From Diphasiastrum complanatum (Eukaryota; Streptophyta; Lycopodiopsida; Lycopodiales; Lycopodiaceae), in NCBI GenBank assembly GCA_029204225.1, contig CM055092.1:19525222-19589221 (forward strand): DNA of 64,000 nucleotides, read 5' to 3'. Positions 41,703-52,293 of the stretch are shown one piece after another. The notes below the pieces were generated by a model. It had not been told where the DNA came from. It saw only the letters and a list, made by a program, of their open reading frames with translations, and did no database searches. Position 1 is the first letter of the stretch, and each line of letters begins with the position of its first letter. Both the position numbers and the translations under genes were made by a program.

Positions 41703-43649
41703 ATGGCATCTATAAATGCATATATTTTGGATACTAATGAAAGGCTCAACAAAACTAACTATTCCATATGGAAAGTTAGAATGGAATCTATCATGATCAT
41801 GCAAGATCTGATGGAAATTGTAAATGGTAAGGAGGGTGAACCTATTCATCCTCAAGAAAAAGCCAAATACATCAAGAGGTGCAATGTTGCACTACATTGC
41901 ATAAAAATGAATGTTGCAAATGAACTCTTAAGAGAGGTAGGAGATTGCACTTCAGCTCAAGATGCTTGGGAGACTTTGCAAAAGGTCTATGAATCCAAGA
42001 ACCAAACTAGAATGTTAGCTTTGAAGAATCAAATCTATAGAAGCTATCAAAAGAAAGGAGAGAGTGCACATACTTTTGTCCTAAGAGTAAAGGAATTGAA
42101 CAAAGAGCTAGCCTTTATAGGTGACCCTATCAAGGATGAAGAGCTTGTTCAACTCATATTGAATGGACTAAGCTTTGAATTTGACAATTTGGTTCAGGGA
42201 TATGCAATTATGGGTAAGCTACCCATACTTGAAGAACTCCAAGGCACACTCATGGCCGAGGAATCAAGAAGGAGCCAAATGCAAGAGAGGATGGATAGGC
42301 TTTCCATCCAAGGTGGATATGACCAAGCTCTCTTCACCAAAGGCAAAGGCAAGTCCAAAGGCAAAGGATCAACATTCAAGAAGTCTACAAAGCTTGAGGA
42401 TCAAGAAGGACCCCCAAAGGCATCTCCATCAACCACCAAAGTCAAGAAGGACAAATCAAAGGTGAAGTGTTACTATTGTAGCAAGATGGGGCATTATGCA
42501 TCGGAATGCTTCAAGAGAAAGCAAGATCAAAGCCAAGCCAACATGAGCAAAGAGGAGGAGGAGGAGAGTTCACATGAGGACTCTCTCATGATGTCCATAT
42601 TTTCTTCAACAAGCTTCAAAGGAGAAGATCCTTGGTGGATTGACTCGGGTGCTAGTTCACACATGACTAGTAAAAGGGAGTTTTTCTCTTCTCTCTTATC
42701 TTATGATGGACCTATAAAGTCTATCTATACAGCAAATGATGAAGCTTGTAAGATTGAAGGAGTTGGTAGCATTCCCCTTTGCTTAGGATCTTCCAAAAAG
42801 ATCAACATAGAAGGTGTTTTGTACATTCCTACAATAACAAAGAATCTACTAAGTGTTGGCCAAATGGTAGACAATGGTTTCAATGTTGACTTTGCTTCAA
42901 ATGAATGTTTCATCAAGAAGAAGGATAAGATAGTGGCTAAGGGCACTAGACTTGGCAAACTTTATAAGCTGGATGCATTTGTGGATACTAATGTTGTCAT
43001 GTTGGCCGAGAAGAGCAAGATATCTACCTTTACTTTATGGCACAAAAGACTTGGACATGTCAACTCGGGTTCCATGGAGGCTATGATCAAGGAGGAGTAT
43101 GCTTTAGGCCTACCAAGGTCTATTGGGAAGGAAGACAAGGTTTGTGAAGCTTGTGCCTTATCCAAGGCACATAAGAAGGTGTTTCCTAACTCCATCACAA
43201 AGTCATCTCATCCTCTTGAACTCATACACTCGGATGTGCACATTGCTAGCACCAAATCTAATGGAGGTTCATCCATGTTTTTAACCTTCATTGATGACTA
43301 CTCAAGATATTGTTGGGTGTTCTTACTTTCCTTCAAGTCTCAAGTATTTGATACTTTTGTAAAGTTCAAGTTGTTTGTGGAAAAGCATCATAATCATAGC
43401 ATCAAGATTCTTAGAAGTGACAATGGTGGAGAATTCATCTCCAATGAGTTCAAGGCCTTTTGTGAGGAGGAAGGGATCAAGAAAGAGACTTCTTGTCCTT
43501 ACACTCCTCAACAAAATGGAGTTGCTGAAAGAAGGAATAGAACATTATGTGAATGTTCTAAGGCTTTAAGATTAGATGCTTGTTTGCCCAAATCCTTTTG
43601 GGGTGAGTCTCTTGTATGTGCAAACTACTTGATGAATAGGGTGTCTTGA
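41703..43649 (+). CDS. copia gag-protease-integrase polyprotein, first part
   Basis: 648 residues with domains in order: gag (NKTNYSIWKVRMESIM, CTSAQDAWETLQKVYESKNQ, LRVKELNKELAFIGDPI), a lysine-rich linker, the zinc knuckle CYYCSKMGHYASEC at about 255, protease WWIDSGASSHMT at about 311, the integrase zinc finger LWHKRLGHVNSGSM at about 445 with CEACALSK, and the core with HSDV at about 510, LRSDNGGEF at about 571 and NGVAERRNRT at about 606, completing D-D-E. The gag packs RNA into particles, and protease and integrase process and insert it. A TGA ends this frame between core and linker; the downstream frame is in phase, so the stop is the only block. Whether readthrough happens is unknown. 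The start ATG is the first after the leader and matches the family start. Confidence 0.95.
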   Translation: MASINAYILDTNERLNKTNYSIWKVRMESIMIMQDLMEIVNGKEGEPIHPQEKAKYIKRCNVALHCIKMNVANELLREVGDCTSAQDAWETLQKVYESKNQTRMLALKNQIYRSYQKKGESAHTFVLRVKELNKELAFIGDPIKDEELVQLILNGLSFEFDNLVQGYAIMGKLPILEELQGTLMAEESRRSQMQERMDRLSIQGGYDQALFTKGKGKSKGKGSTFKKSTKLEDQEGPPKASPSTTKVKKDKSKVKCYYCSKMGHYASECFKRKQDQSQANMSKEEEEESSHEDSLMMSIFSSTSFKGEDPWWIDSGASSHMTSKREFFSSLLSYDGPIKSIYTANDEACKIEGVGSIPLCLGSSKKINIEGVLYIPTITKNLLSVGQMVDNGFNVDFASNECFIKKKDKIVAKGTRLGKLYKLDAFVDTNVVMLAEKSKISTFTLWHKRLGHVNSGSMEAMIKEEYALGLPRSIGKEDKVCEACALSKAHKKVFPNSITKSSHPLELIHSDVHIASTKSNGGSSMFLTFIDDYSRYCWVFLLSFKSQVFDTFVKFKLFVEKHHNHSIKILRSDNGGEFISNEFKAFCEEEGIKKETSCPYTPQQNGVAERRNRTLCECSKALRLDACLPKSFWGESLVCANYLMNRVS

Positions 43650-43679
43650 AAAGCAATTGAAGGCAAAACTCCTTATGAG

Positions 43680-45671
43680 ATGTTGTATGGAAAGAAACCC
43701 AATCTTAATCACTTGAAAGTTTTTGGGTGTATATGTTATGTGCTTGTGCCATTGGAAACAAGAACCAAGGAGGATCCATCTTCCACAAGAGGGATCATGC
43801 TTGGATATGCAAGCTCAAGCAAGGGCTACAAAGTCTATCTCCCATCCTTGAACAAATTTGTTGTTTCAAGGGATGTCATCTTTGATGAACATCATATGCA
43901 TATGCTTGAAGAAGGCTCAAGTGCTCCAACAATCAAGAAGAAGATGGCCGAGGAGCAAGATCTTGGTTTTGAGGAGGAGCTCATGGAGGAGCAAGCACCA
44001 AACCCACCTATCAAACCAAGGAGATCTTCAAGGGCAAAAGTGGAGCCATCAAGGCTCACATATCAAGGCAAAGGACAGCAAGTTGAGGGTATCTCATCCA
44101 CTTCTTATGCTTTATCTAGTTTTGAAGAATCGTCTAATGTTGAAGATGCATTGAACTCCAAAGAATGGTATAAAGCTATGTTGGATGAGTATGATGTCTT
44201 GATTGAGAATGAAACTTGGTTGCTTGTTGAGAGACCTCAAAGGAATGTAATAGGATGCAAGTGGGTCTTCAAGCTTAAGTTGAATGCAAATGGGAGTGTT
44301 AACAAACATAAAGCAAGATTAGTTGCAAAAGGTTATGCTCAAGAGAGAGGGATAGACTATGAGGAAACTTTTGCACCCATGGCCAAGATGGTCACAATAA
44401 GACTAATCATTGCACTTGCATCACATTTTGGATGGATTCTATGTCAAATGGATGTCTCTAATGCTTTCTTGAATGGTTTTTTGGAAGAGGATATCTATAT
44501 GGAGCAGCCACAAGGGTTCATCAAGCATGGAATGGAGAACAAAGTATGCCATCTCCAAAGAAGCATCTATGGCTTGAAGCAAGCCTCGAGATCTTGGAAT
44601 TCAAGACTACATTGCTATCTTAATTCACTTTCTTTTGTTCAAAGTGAATATGATCCCACTCTTTACATTAAGTTTGATGATGTTGGTATTGTACTTTTAC
44701 TCATTTATGTAGATGACATCATCATTAGTGGAAATAGTGTTGATGGTATTGAAAAAATCAAGATAGATCTATCCTTAGAGTTCAAGATGGTAGATCTAGG
44801 GTGTCTTCACTTAATCTTAGGCATAGAAGTACTTAGAGGGTCTGATTTTATCTTTATAAGTCAAGTAAACTATGCTCAAAGTCTTTTGAAGAAGTTTAAG
44901 ATGGAAGTATGCAAAGGTGTTGACACACCAATGGAGCAAGATGTAAAAGTGCCAAATGAAGATGATGAAAGATCCTTCATGGACATCACTTTGTTTAGGC
45001 AACTTATAGGTTCCTTAATGTGGATCACTATAACTAGACCAGATCTTAGCTTTAGTGTATGTAGGTTGATCCAATCCATGCAAAAGCCATTGAATATCCA
45101 TTGGAAAAAGGCTAAGAGGATTCTAAGATACATCTCGGGTACATTGGATTTTGGGATTCTATATAGAGGAGATGTGATTAACCTTCATGCATTTAGTGAT
45201 TCAGATTTTGCAGGGGACAAGAGGGATAGGAAATCAACAAGTGCCTATTCAACTTTCATAGGAGAAGGTGTGGTTTCATGGCTTTCAAAAAAGCAAGAAA
45301 CTATATCTCTATCTTCAACCGAGGCCGAGTACAAAGCTTTGACAACCACTACAAAGGAGGTACTTTGGATCAAGAGATTATTGGTGGAACTAAAGATCAT
45401 GGATTCAGAGGAGGCACCAATCATCTACAATGACAATATATCAGCCCAACACCTTGCATCTAACCCAATCTTCCATGCAAGATCTAAGCACATTGAGATA
45501 TGCCATCACTTTGTGAGAGAAATGGTGCAAGCCAAGGAGATTGCTTTGGAGCATGTTCCAAGCAATGAATGTGTAGCTGATCTACTTACTAAACCACTTC
45601 AAAAGACACCTTTTATGAAGTTCAGATCATCACTTGGAGTGATTAGTAAAGCAATGATTGAACCAAGCTAG
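43680..45671 (+). CDS. copia integrase tail, reverse transcriptase and RNase H
   Basis: 663 residues in phase with the previous frame. They include the integrase linker (LKVFGCICYVLVPLETRTK, RGIMLGYASSSKGYKVY), a variable stretch with RRSSRAK, RT from about 160 ([58 protein letters not shown]), the active site LLLIYVDDIIISG at about 343, and RNase H from about 500 (FSDSDFAGDKRDRKS, SLSSTEAEYKALT, NPIFHARSKHIEI, ADLLTKPL). All catalytic blocks look intact. The first ATG is not a natural start; the protein normally comes from the upstream frame. It stops six bases before the polypurine tract. Confidence 0.95.
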   Translation: MLYGKKPNLNHLKVFGCICYVLVPLETRTKEDPSSTRGIMLGYASSSKGYKVYLPSLNKFVVSRDVIFDEHHMHMLEEGSSAPTIKKKMAEEQDLGFEEELMEEQAPNPPIKPRRSSRAKVEPSRLTYQGKGQQVEGISSTSYALSSFEESSNVEDALNSKEWYKAMLDEYDVLIENETWLLVERPQRNVIGCKWVFKLKLNANGSVNKHKARLVAKGYAQERGIDYEETFAPMAKMVTIRLIIALASHFGWILCQMDVSNAFLNGFLEEDIYMEQPQGFIKHGMENKVCHLQRSIYGLKQASRSWNSRLHCYLNSLSFVQSEYDPTLYIKFDDVGIVLLLIYVDDIIISGNSVDGIEKIKIDLSLEFKMVDLGCLHLILGIEVLRGSDFIFISQVNYAQSLLKKFKMEVCKGVDTPMEQDVKVPNEDDERSFMDITLFRQLIGSLMWITITRPDLSFSVCRLIQSMQKPLNIHWKKAKRILRYISGTLDFGILYRGDVINLHAFSDSDFAGDKRDRKSTSAYSTFIGEGVVSWLSKKQETISLSSTEAEYKALTTTTKEVLWIKRLLVELKIMDSEEAPIIYNDNISAQHLASNPIFHARSKHIEICHHFVREMVQAKEIALEHVPSNECVADLLTKPLQKTPFMKFRSSLGVISKAMIEPS

Positions 45672-45676
45672 ATAGT

Positions 45677-45686
45677 GAGGAGGAGT
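45677..45686 (+). other. polypurine tract
   Basis: GTGAGGAGGAG directly precedes the 3' LTR. Confidence 0.9.
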
Positions 45687-46367
45687 GTTAAAAATTCACA
45701 ATTCTAGCTTGACTAGTTTTGGTCATATGACTTGTAAATAGTTAGGTGGTCATGATGTGGCTTGTCACACGTGCCAAATAGCATAGGATTCCATTCATAA
45801 GGATGTTCTCAAGTAGACCTAAGTGTTAGAACCTTTGGAATGAGTCCAAATTATGCTTAGATACAAGGGAGAAAAAATAGGAGCTATTTTTGGTAATTTT
45901 TGCATTGTTCAGGGATCTCCAAGATTCCAACCCTAACTTGGTAGGGATGAAAGATCCACCAAAATTAGCATTAGGGATAGGTTTAGGGCTACTCATACCT
46001 GCCCAAAACCATGATGGATCATGTATATATAGGTGATGATATCTCACCAAAATCAATCAAGCAATTTCATGTTTTTTCTCTCATAATGGTGCAATTGCTC
46101 TCTATGTTCATAATTGTTTGAGTACTTGTGATTACTAATGATTATAGGATTGAATGTAGGTCTGGTGTACAGTACTCAGACTGTGGGAGGCCGTACTTTC
46201 ACACGTGTGAAGCCTTCTTCAAGGATTTGGGCCATTTAGTGAGGTTCAAGCATAGATTTTTGATGGATTTTGATGGTTCAACTTGTGCTAATCTTATGAA
46301 ATCATAATCTATTGTTTTCCTCATCATTTCAAGTGTTTTAGGATCCTTATTTGCTGTAATTTTTACA
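45687..46367 (+). repeat. 3' LTR of young copia
   Basis: Nearly identical to 40210-40891, followed by GTCAT. Differences seen: A/G at the GTTAGATGG/GTTAGGTGG site, TAGTTTTT/TAATTTTT, GTTGAGG/GTTCAGG, ACCGTGA/ACCATGA, ACAATAC/ACAGTAC, and four versus three T near the start. Confidence 0.97.
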
Positions 46368-46547
46368 GTCATGAAGGGCTTGTGAAGTTCTGAGCCACGG
46401 TCTACTGAGTAGGACACTATAAGATTGGGGAGAATCAAGCAAGTCCAAGACTACAAAATCTAGCACAAAATGGATTCTGGATACTTTGGTGTGCACTTCA
46501 TTGGCTATGCCGTTTCAAACTGGACTGGTTAGCTAGTCGAATCATAA

Positions 46548-46960
46548 AAGTTGTGAATGATTCACAAAAGGCAAGACTAAATATTATTTGTCAACAGCTA
46601 GACTAATAAAAACTCGCTAAAAACAGATTACCAGATAGAGCGACAAGAAAAGTTAGACAGAATGAAAATAAGCATAGCAATATCAACCCAAATCTGAACG
46701 CAGAACAAAGAGCTATTATCAGATTAAGTATAATAATTATACATGTCAATAATGCGGTAGATCACAAGACAATAGCGGACGAAACCGCGTGCTCTACAAA
46801 GCTAATTCAATCTATAAGAGGAATGAACCTATTACTGACAAATAAAGAATCAATGCACGAGGCATCTACTTCATCTATATCTCTGATAAGCTTCTGATGC
46901 TATATTTACACACACTTGTTCTCTTGATCTCTCTCATACTTTTTAGAATACACAACTGGT
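46548..46960 (-). repeat. copia LTR fragment, minus strand
   Basis: On the minus strand it aligns with about 55380-55790 (the LTR of the element at 55-59.7 kb): shared landmarks are GTATGAGAGAGATCAAGAG, TAATAGGTTCATTCCTC and TTTGTAGAGCACGC. It is truncated at both ends. Confidence 0.85.
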
Positions 46961-48061
46961 ATTCAAGTGTACTTTTTTTTAGGGTTCATTAATGATGACA
47001 TTAATGATGCATGCCGGTTCTTTCCAATGATTTATGATTCTAGGCTATGTTTTGGTCAAAATTGCTTGGTTTTTCATGCTTTTTGGCACAAAATAGATAG
47101 TAAGAACCAAAATCCAGCAAGATCAAATCAATTAGATGGTTGTAATTCTGTAAATTGGTTTGCACGTATTAGAGAAAGAGTTGTATGTCATGAATTTCCA
47201 CTTTATGGTAATGAAAAAACCGGAAAATAGCCAAAAATCATCATTTTTGCTTGTTTTTTCATAAAGTTGGATAGTAGGTGGCTGTCAAAAACCATGCAGA
47301 GCTTGTAAAGAGGTGGACCAAAGTCTTTTGAAGCTTTCCCTGAAGTTAGAACCAAGAATTCCAGCAATTAAACTTGTAGGAAGTCAAAAAAATTCAAAAA
47401 AATGACCATTTTTGGTGATTTTTGAGGGATGGATGTCTCCAGATCCATAAGAAAATCATTCTGGAATTCATTACAGCATGATTAGCATTCATTTTTACCT
47501 TCCCAGCAAGCTATCAGACTTGTGAATTGATGGCCGATGGCTTATGCAACATCTCCATCAAGTTTGAAGCTATTTTGACTTCTACAAATCAAAAAATCTT
47601 CATTCTCAACCTATACTGCATCTTAGGATCAGTATGAATGTTTCATCGAAGTCTAATTGTCTATTTAAAACTGTTGGTAGCATCAATTTTGAGTTAGAAT
47701 GGATGTTTGCACGTTTTTGCATAATTCCTTCTTGTGGAAATGCGCCCTACTACTGATTTTATGACACTCTGAAATTGCACGTGTGAAGCCTAGGTGGTAG
47801 GCTGACATGGCAAGCATCTTGTTCACCCGGTCTCCCTTTGTACTGAGCTTTACAGCACCCAATTTGGTGTCCTGTAGCCAAAGTTATGATCATCTGAAGT
47901 TTTGCAGTTTTGTGAGTAAAATTGGAAAAATTTGGAATTGTTTTGATTGCATGCCAGTCATTTCCCTAGTTTGTAGTATTGTGTTTCAATGGATTAATTG
48001 CATGTTGATTCTCAGAGTGATTCTGACATGCATGAGGGATTTACAATTGATTTGAGTTCTC
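46961..48061. other. intergenic, no assigned feature
   Basis: AT-rich sequence with only short frames. No recognisable domain or repeat. Confidence 0.4.
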
Positions 48062-48066
48062 ATACG

Positions 48067-48399
48067 TGTGAAGATTATTAAAATATTATCTTCCTATCTT
48101 GAGTTTGGGGCTATGTCCATGGTGATTTCCACTAAAATTCATGTTGTACATAAAAGGAGTGTGAATTGAGCACATATCCTTCTACTGTAGCTCATTAGAT
48201 AGGTTCAATTTTGATGACATGCAGTAGTTTAGATAACATGCAAAGTCATACTGTATGCATGCAAGCTACATGCAATCAGTGCATGCAATATGCAAAGTAG
48301 TTTATGTGATCTACACATGTCTAGGCAGTTTTATGAGTTGACATGCAGTACATGCAACATACATGCATGCAGTTACACACGTAAATCTCTGGTAGGTGC
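48067..48399 (+). repeat. 5' LTR, 3'-truncated
   Basis: It matches 48652-48991. The match ends at ATCTCTGGTAGGTG, where pol sequence begins. Confidence 0.85.
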
Positions 48400-48637
48400 A
48401 TACATTTCTGCTCAGGCTCTTGCAAATAATCCAGTCTTTCATGCAAGGAGCAAGCATATTGAAGTGGCTCATCATTTTGTAAGAGAAAAAGTCATTGGAA
48501 GAGAGATCTCATTGGAACATGTTGCATCTTCAGATTGTGTTGCAGATCTTCTCACCAAACCTCTACTCAAGAATGTCTTTATGAAGATGAGGTCAAATCT
48601 TGCCCTAATTTTGAAGTCTATGTTGATAGGAACATAA
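48400..48637 (+). pseudogene. copia RNase H C-terminal end
   Basis: The frame gives ALANNPVFHARSKHIEVAHHF, VREKVIGREISLEHVASSDC and VADLLTKPLL, the typical end of copia pol, with no stop before its natural end. The rest of pol is deleted. The ORF start at 48290 lies in LTR sequence and is an artefact of the fusion. Confidence 0.9.
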
Positions 48638-48651
48638 AGTTTAAGAAGGAG

Positions 48652-49382
48652 TGTGAAGATTATTAAGATATTATCTTCCTATCTCGAGTTTGGGGCCATG
48701 TCCATGGTGATTTCTACTAAAATTCATGTTGTACATAAAAGGAGTGTGAATTGAGCACATATCCTTCCAGTGTAGCTCAGATTTGAGTTAGATAGGTTCA
48801 ATTTTGATGACATGCAGTAGTTTAGATAACATGCAAAGTCATACTGTGTGCATGCAAGCCACATGCAATCAGTGCATGAAACATGCAAAGTAGTTTCTGT
48901 GATCTACACATGTCTAGGCAGTTTTATGAGTTGACATGCAGTACATGCAACATACATGCATGTAGTTACACATGTGGATCTCTGGTAGGTGAATTAGTTC
49001 AGTTAAGTGAACTTTCCATGCAACTCCACTGTAGGAATTCGAGTCTCTCTCATGTAGGGAAAGCTGGGCATGTTTTGCCACATTGTGAATATTGAGATTT
49101 TGGTGTTTTGGACTCATTCTCTCTCTACCCGAGTTTTATATGCTTGATTTTCTCTCTCTACCCAAGAGCAGCTTCTTTTTCCCATACTGAACACTTAGAA
49201 TTATTTCTGACATTCATTTCTCATAGTGAAGAGTTAGATTTTTTCATCAGATGTATGCCATTGTGCTCTTGCCTTAGATTTTTCAAGCATACTGTTCTTT
49301 GATCGATCTTGTGCAATCACAACACCTCAGTGAGATCCTGTAGGGTGCATGGTGAAGTTCACACACCGCTAAAAACTTCACA
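48652..49382 (+). repeat. 3' LTR of copia remnant
   Basis: 731 bp, with ends TGTGAAGATT and AAAACTTCACA, preceded by the purine tract AAGAAGGAG. A tract of ACATGCA-rich sequence (about 48810-48965) includes many ATGCAT/ACATGCA words. Confidence 0.88.
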
Positions 49383-49387
49383 ATATG

Positions 49388-50486
49388 CATGTGCTCTGAT
49401 AGTTGGGTCACAAATCAGTGTTAATGGCTGACAAATTTCGTAAAATTGAAGTTTACATAAAAAATTCCGTAATGACGTTTGTGACTGATGTAGTGTGCTT
49501 TGCATGCCAGTTTGATATTGGGTTAGTAACATTAATAATCGGACAGTGTTTTTTATTTTTTTGATTTTGATTAGCTTTTGTACTAACAGTATTTTTGTCA
49601 GAATTTTTGAATTACGTAAAATAAAGCAAAATTTAAGTTTTTCAAAAAAATCAAAATTTTGGTCATTTTTTCGTTATCTATGGAATCAGTTCAGATTAGT
49701 GAATTGATTAAAGTGAGTTTAGCAGTCAGAATTGATCACAGTGTTTTCACTAAGTCTAAATTATTTTTCGATGATAGATAAGTTAAAATTGATAGAAGGA
49801 ACCGCAAACACAATTTCCTATTGAGTGGGTAATTGAAAAGGTTTCTCCCATATTCTCAAAAATACATTACTAATAATAAACTACACAATTATGAGCATTG
49901 AAAATTTAATATTGTTTTAAAAAATATTACAAACAAAAAGTGAACTTAAATTCATATAGCTAATTAACTCTTCACTGAGATTTTGTTATAAGTTCTTTCA
50001 TAATCACTAATAAATTATTCATATTTTAAATGTCATCTAAATATTGGCATTTAGATATTTTCAAAACATTATAATGATGTATTAGATAGCATAAAAATTT
50101 CATAACAAATAAATTTATTAAAATGGAGAATAATAGTGCAAAAGTAAACAAGAACTTTGTATAAATCTAAGAATAAACTCATGAAACATAATATCTGAAA
50201 TATATCATTGTGAATCTCACAGATATAAAATTTTGATTTTCAAATTTTTTTTTCAATAACATAAGGTTCTGGCCAATTACATTTATGTCTGCAAATCAAT
50301 ATCCAGCAACATATAGTAACTGATGTATCAAGAAATATCTAGTAACATGTCGGGTAAGGCCTTCTCGGCTGATTGAGAGGCTTGCCCAACATCAACGACA
50401 TCAGTAGCCCTATCAGAGAAATCTTGGAACCTCTCACTATTGTCCACTGCTCAAGCCCCAACTTCCTGATGTTCATCTGGAAGTTC
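49388..50486. other. AT-rich intergenic region
   Basis: Strongly AT-rich. No coding or structural feature seen, except that the right end would be the 3' flank of the methyltransferase remnant. Confidence 0.45.
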
Positions 50487-51309
50487 TCAAATAGCAGCCA
50501 CTCTCATCTCAATATAGGTTGCCTGGACTTCATCCACTTCAACCGCCACACAATTCCTGTTTTTCTTAAGGGCACAGCAAGTGGTAGTACCTACATGTAG
50601 AAATATATAAAGAATAAGTACTTGTTAAAAAACAAAATTAAATACGAAAGTCAATAATCAATTATAAGAACTCAGTTGAAGCAAAGAAAGACACCTTCAT
50701 ACCTGTTCCTGAAAACATGTCCAGAATCCAATCATCCTCATTTGAAAACATATCAATCAACTTATTGATTAACCTCTGAGGCTTTTGGTACGAGTTAATC
50801 AAGGGCCTATCACCCTCTAAGTGTCTCAATTTTCGGGTGACAGTTGGACAAGAAATCACATTACTACATTGCTCATTGCAATGAATCCGTAATCTCTTTT
50901 TTTCATGGGCATCATAGTACCCCACGGTCATCATTTCAAAAAAATTGATTAGTCGGCAGCCTAGTGCACGCTCAAGATTTGTTTTGTTCCTGCATATGTT
51001 CAATCTTCAAACATACAGTTTCAAACATTAACTGAAAAAACAACCACAATCTGTAATTAAAATGACATACCATACAAGGTACTCAATAGCATGACATGTA
51101 GCTTTTGGAGATGCAATGACTGATTATGACTGAGCCACGCTATGGAAAATAACACATCTCCATAAAGAAGATGTTGTCAAGGCAGCAAAATTGGTTACCA
51201 GTTTCATTATTTGAGGGTATGGAAATGGTTTCAAGTCATTAGTAGAGCCAGGCATTCTGAAACCATATGGAATATCTGCAATGGCAAAAGTATACTCATG
51301 CTTTGGGAC
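50487..51309 (-). pseudogene. beta-class (permuted) DNA N4/N6 amino-methyltransferase, three exons, 5'-truncated
   Basis: Three minus-strand exons splice in phase. Exon 51309-51071 holds FAIADIPYGFRMPG, a motif IV region (the DPPY-type catalytic loop, here DIPY). Exon 50989-50703 runs from NKTNLERALGC to KPQRLINKLIDMFSNEDDW and ILDMFSGTG, the SAM-binding motif I. Exon 50590-50487 continues TTTCCALKKNRNCVAVEVDE and EMRVAAI, the usual strand after motif I with its acidic end. Donors are GTATGT and GTATGA; acceptors end ATGCAG and ATGTAG. Motif I after motif IV marks the beta class, which methylates amino groups of C or A in DNA. A TAA sits in exon one (after HSVAQS), and the 5' part is replaced by a copia fragment, so this copy seems dead. 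Relation to the N4-cytosine methyltransferases reported in Marchantia sperm is a hypothesis from class and context only. Confidence 0.75.
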
Positions 51310-52030
51310 ATCTCTTTCTTCTTCAGTCTTCGAACAATCTTCATTCATCAAGACTGTTCCTGCAAGCATGGGAGTATTTGCTCCTTTGCAACTCAGTATC
51401 CCAAAATCTTCTAGGATTTTCTGGGTATATCTAGACTGATGAAAATACAATCTACCTCCCTCATAGTCCCTGTCAATCTATAAGCCAAGATAACATCTGG
51501 GTTCTCCCAAGTCTGCAATCTCGAAATGTTTCGAGATGTCATACTTCACCTTAACAATAAGCTCTTTTCTTTTGCAGAATATAAAAATGTCATCCACATA
51601 CACTGATCTTCCCATTTGTAATTCTTACATAAACATTGGAATCAGCCATTAATGGCTTGAATCCTAAGGATTTTAGGGCTTGATCTTTTTTCTTATACCA
51701 TTGTCACGTTGACTGCTTCAGACCGTAGATACTCCTATGCATTCTGCATGCATAAGTAGGAAGTGAATTCGAAATAGCCCGGAGGTTGATCCATGTAGAC
51801 TTTCTCGTTTAGATCGCCATGCAAGAACACTGTCTTTTTATCCACGATGTGAGCATATGTAAATAATAAGCGTAGGTACAAATGTTTCACGATAGGAGAG
51901 AAGGTGTCAGCATAGTCAATACCATATCTCTGAGAAAACCCCTTTGCTACAAGTCTTGCTTTATACTTAGAAATATCTCCATTCAGTCCATACTTCAGCT
52001 TGTATACCAACTTGCATTTTACAGTTTTTT
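51310..52030 (-). pseudogene. copia reverse transcriptase (decayed)
   Basis: Frame 52010-51735 gives the RT N-terminal block ([58 protein letters not shown]). The catalytic SVYVDDIFIF is readable near 51610-51580 in another frame, and 51450-51310 supplies the CKGANTPMLAGT block. RNase H is absent because the element is cut at 51310. Confidence 0.85.
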
Positions 52031-52293
52031 GCTTATCTAGTAATGGCTACAACGTCCATACCTGATCCTTCCTCATGGATTTTATCTCCTCATTCGTAGC
52101 TTGGATTCATTTGTCCTTCTCTGGACATTCAATTGCTTTCTCAAATGTTTGTAGTTCGTCACTGAATCGACAAAACTCTTCTAATGCAGAAGTTGAGCTG
52201 CCTAGCACAAGTTTTGTTGGCACTCTTCGTTCTCTTGTCTATCTTCTAGGAGATCCTTCAGGAACTGTAATGATCTTGCCTTTATTAGCTCTG

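Larger units (their letters stand above)
40210..46367 (+). mobile_element. near-complete, young Ty1/copia element
   Basis: LTRs of 682 and 681 bp flank a primer site, leader, one long gag-pol frame and a polypurine tract. The target duplication GTCAT is perfect (40205-40209 and 46368-46372). By eye the LTRs differ by five substitutions and one T-run length change, so insertion was recent. A single TGA at 43647-43649 splits the polyprotein. Confidence 0.97.
48067..49382 (+). mobile_element. copia remnant: partial 5' LTR, RNase H end, 3' LTR
   Basis: A segment starting TGTGAAGATTATTAA occurs at 48067 and 48652 and stays alike for about 330 bp. Between them are only the last 75 or so codons of pol and a polypurine tract. 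The outer ends are TGTGAAG and CTTCACA, flanked by ATACG (48062-48066) and ATATG (49383-49387), a 4-of-5 match that looks like a decayed target duplication. A large internal deletion joined the 5' LTR to the end of pol. Confidence 0.8.

Noticed and set aside
50373-50600. Plus-strand 75-codon ORF
   Set aside because: It overlaps the last methyltransferase exon in antisense and has no features of its own.
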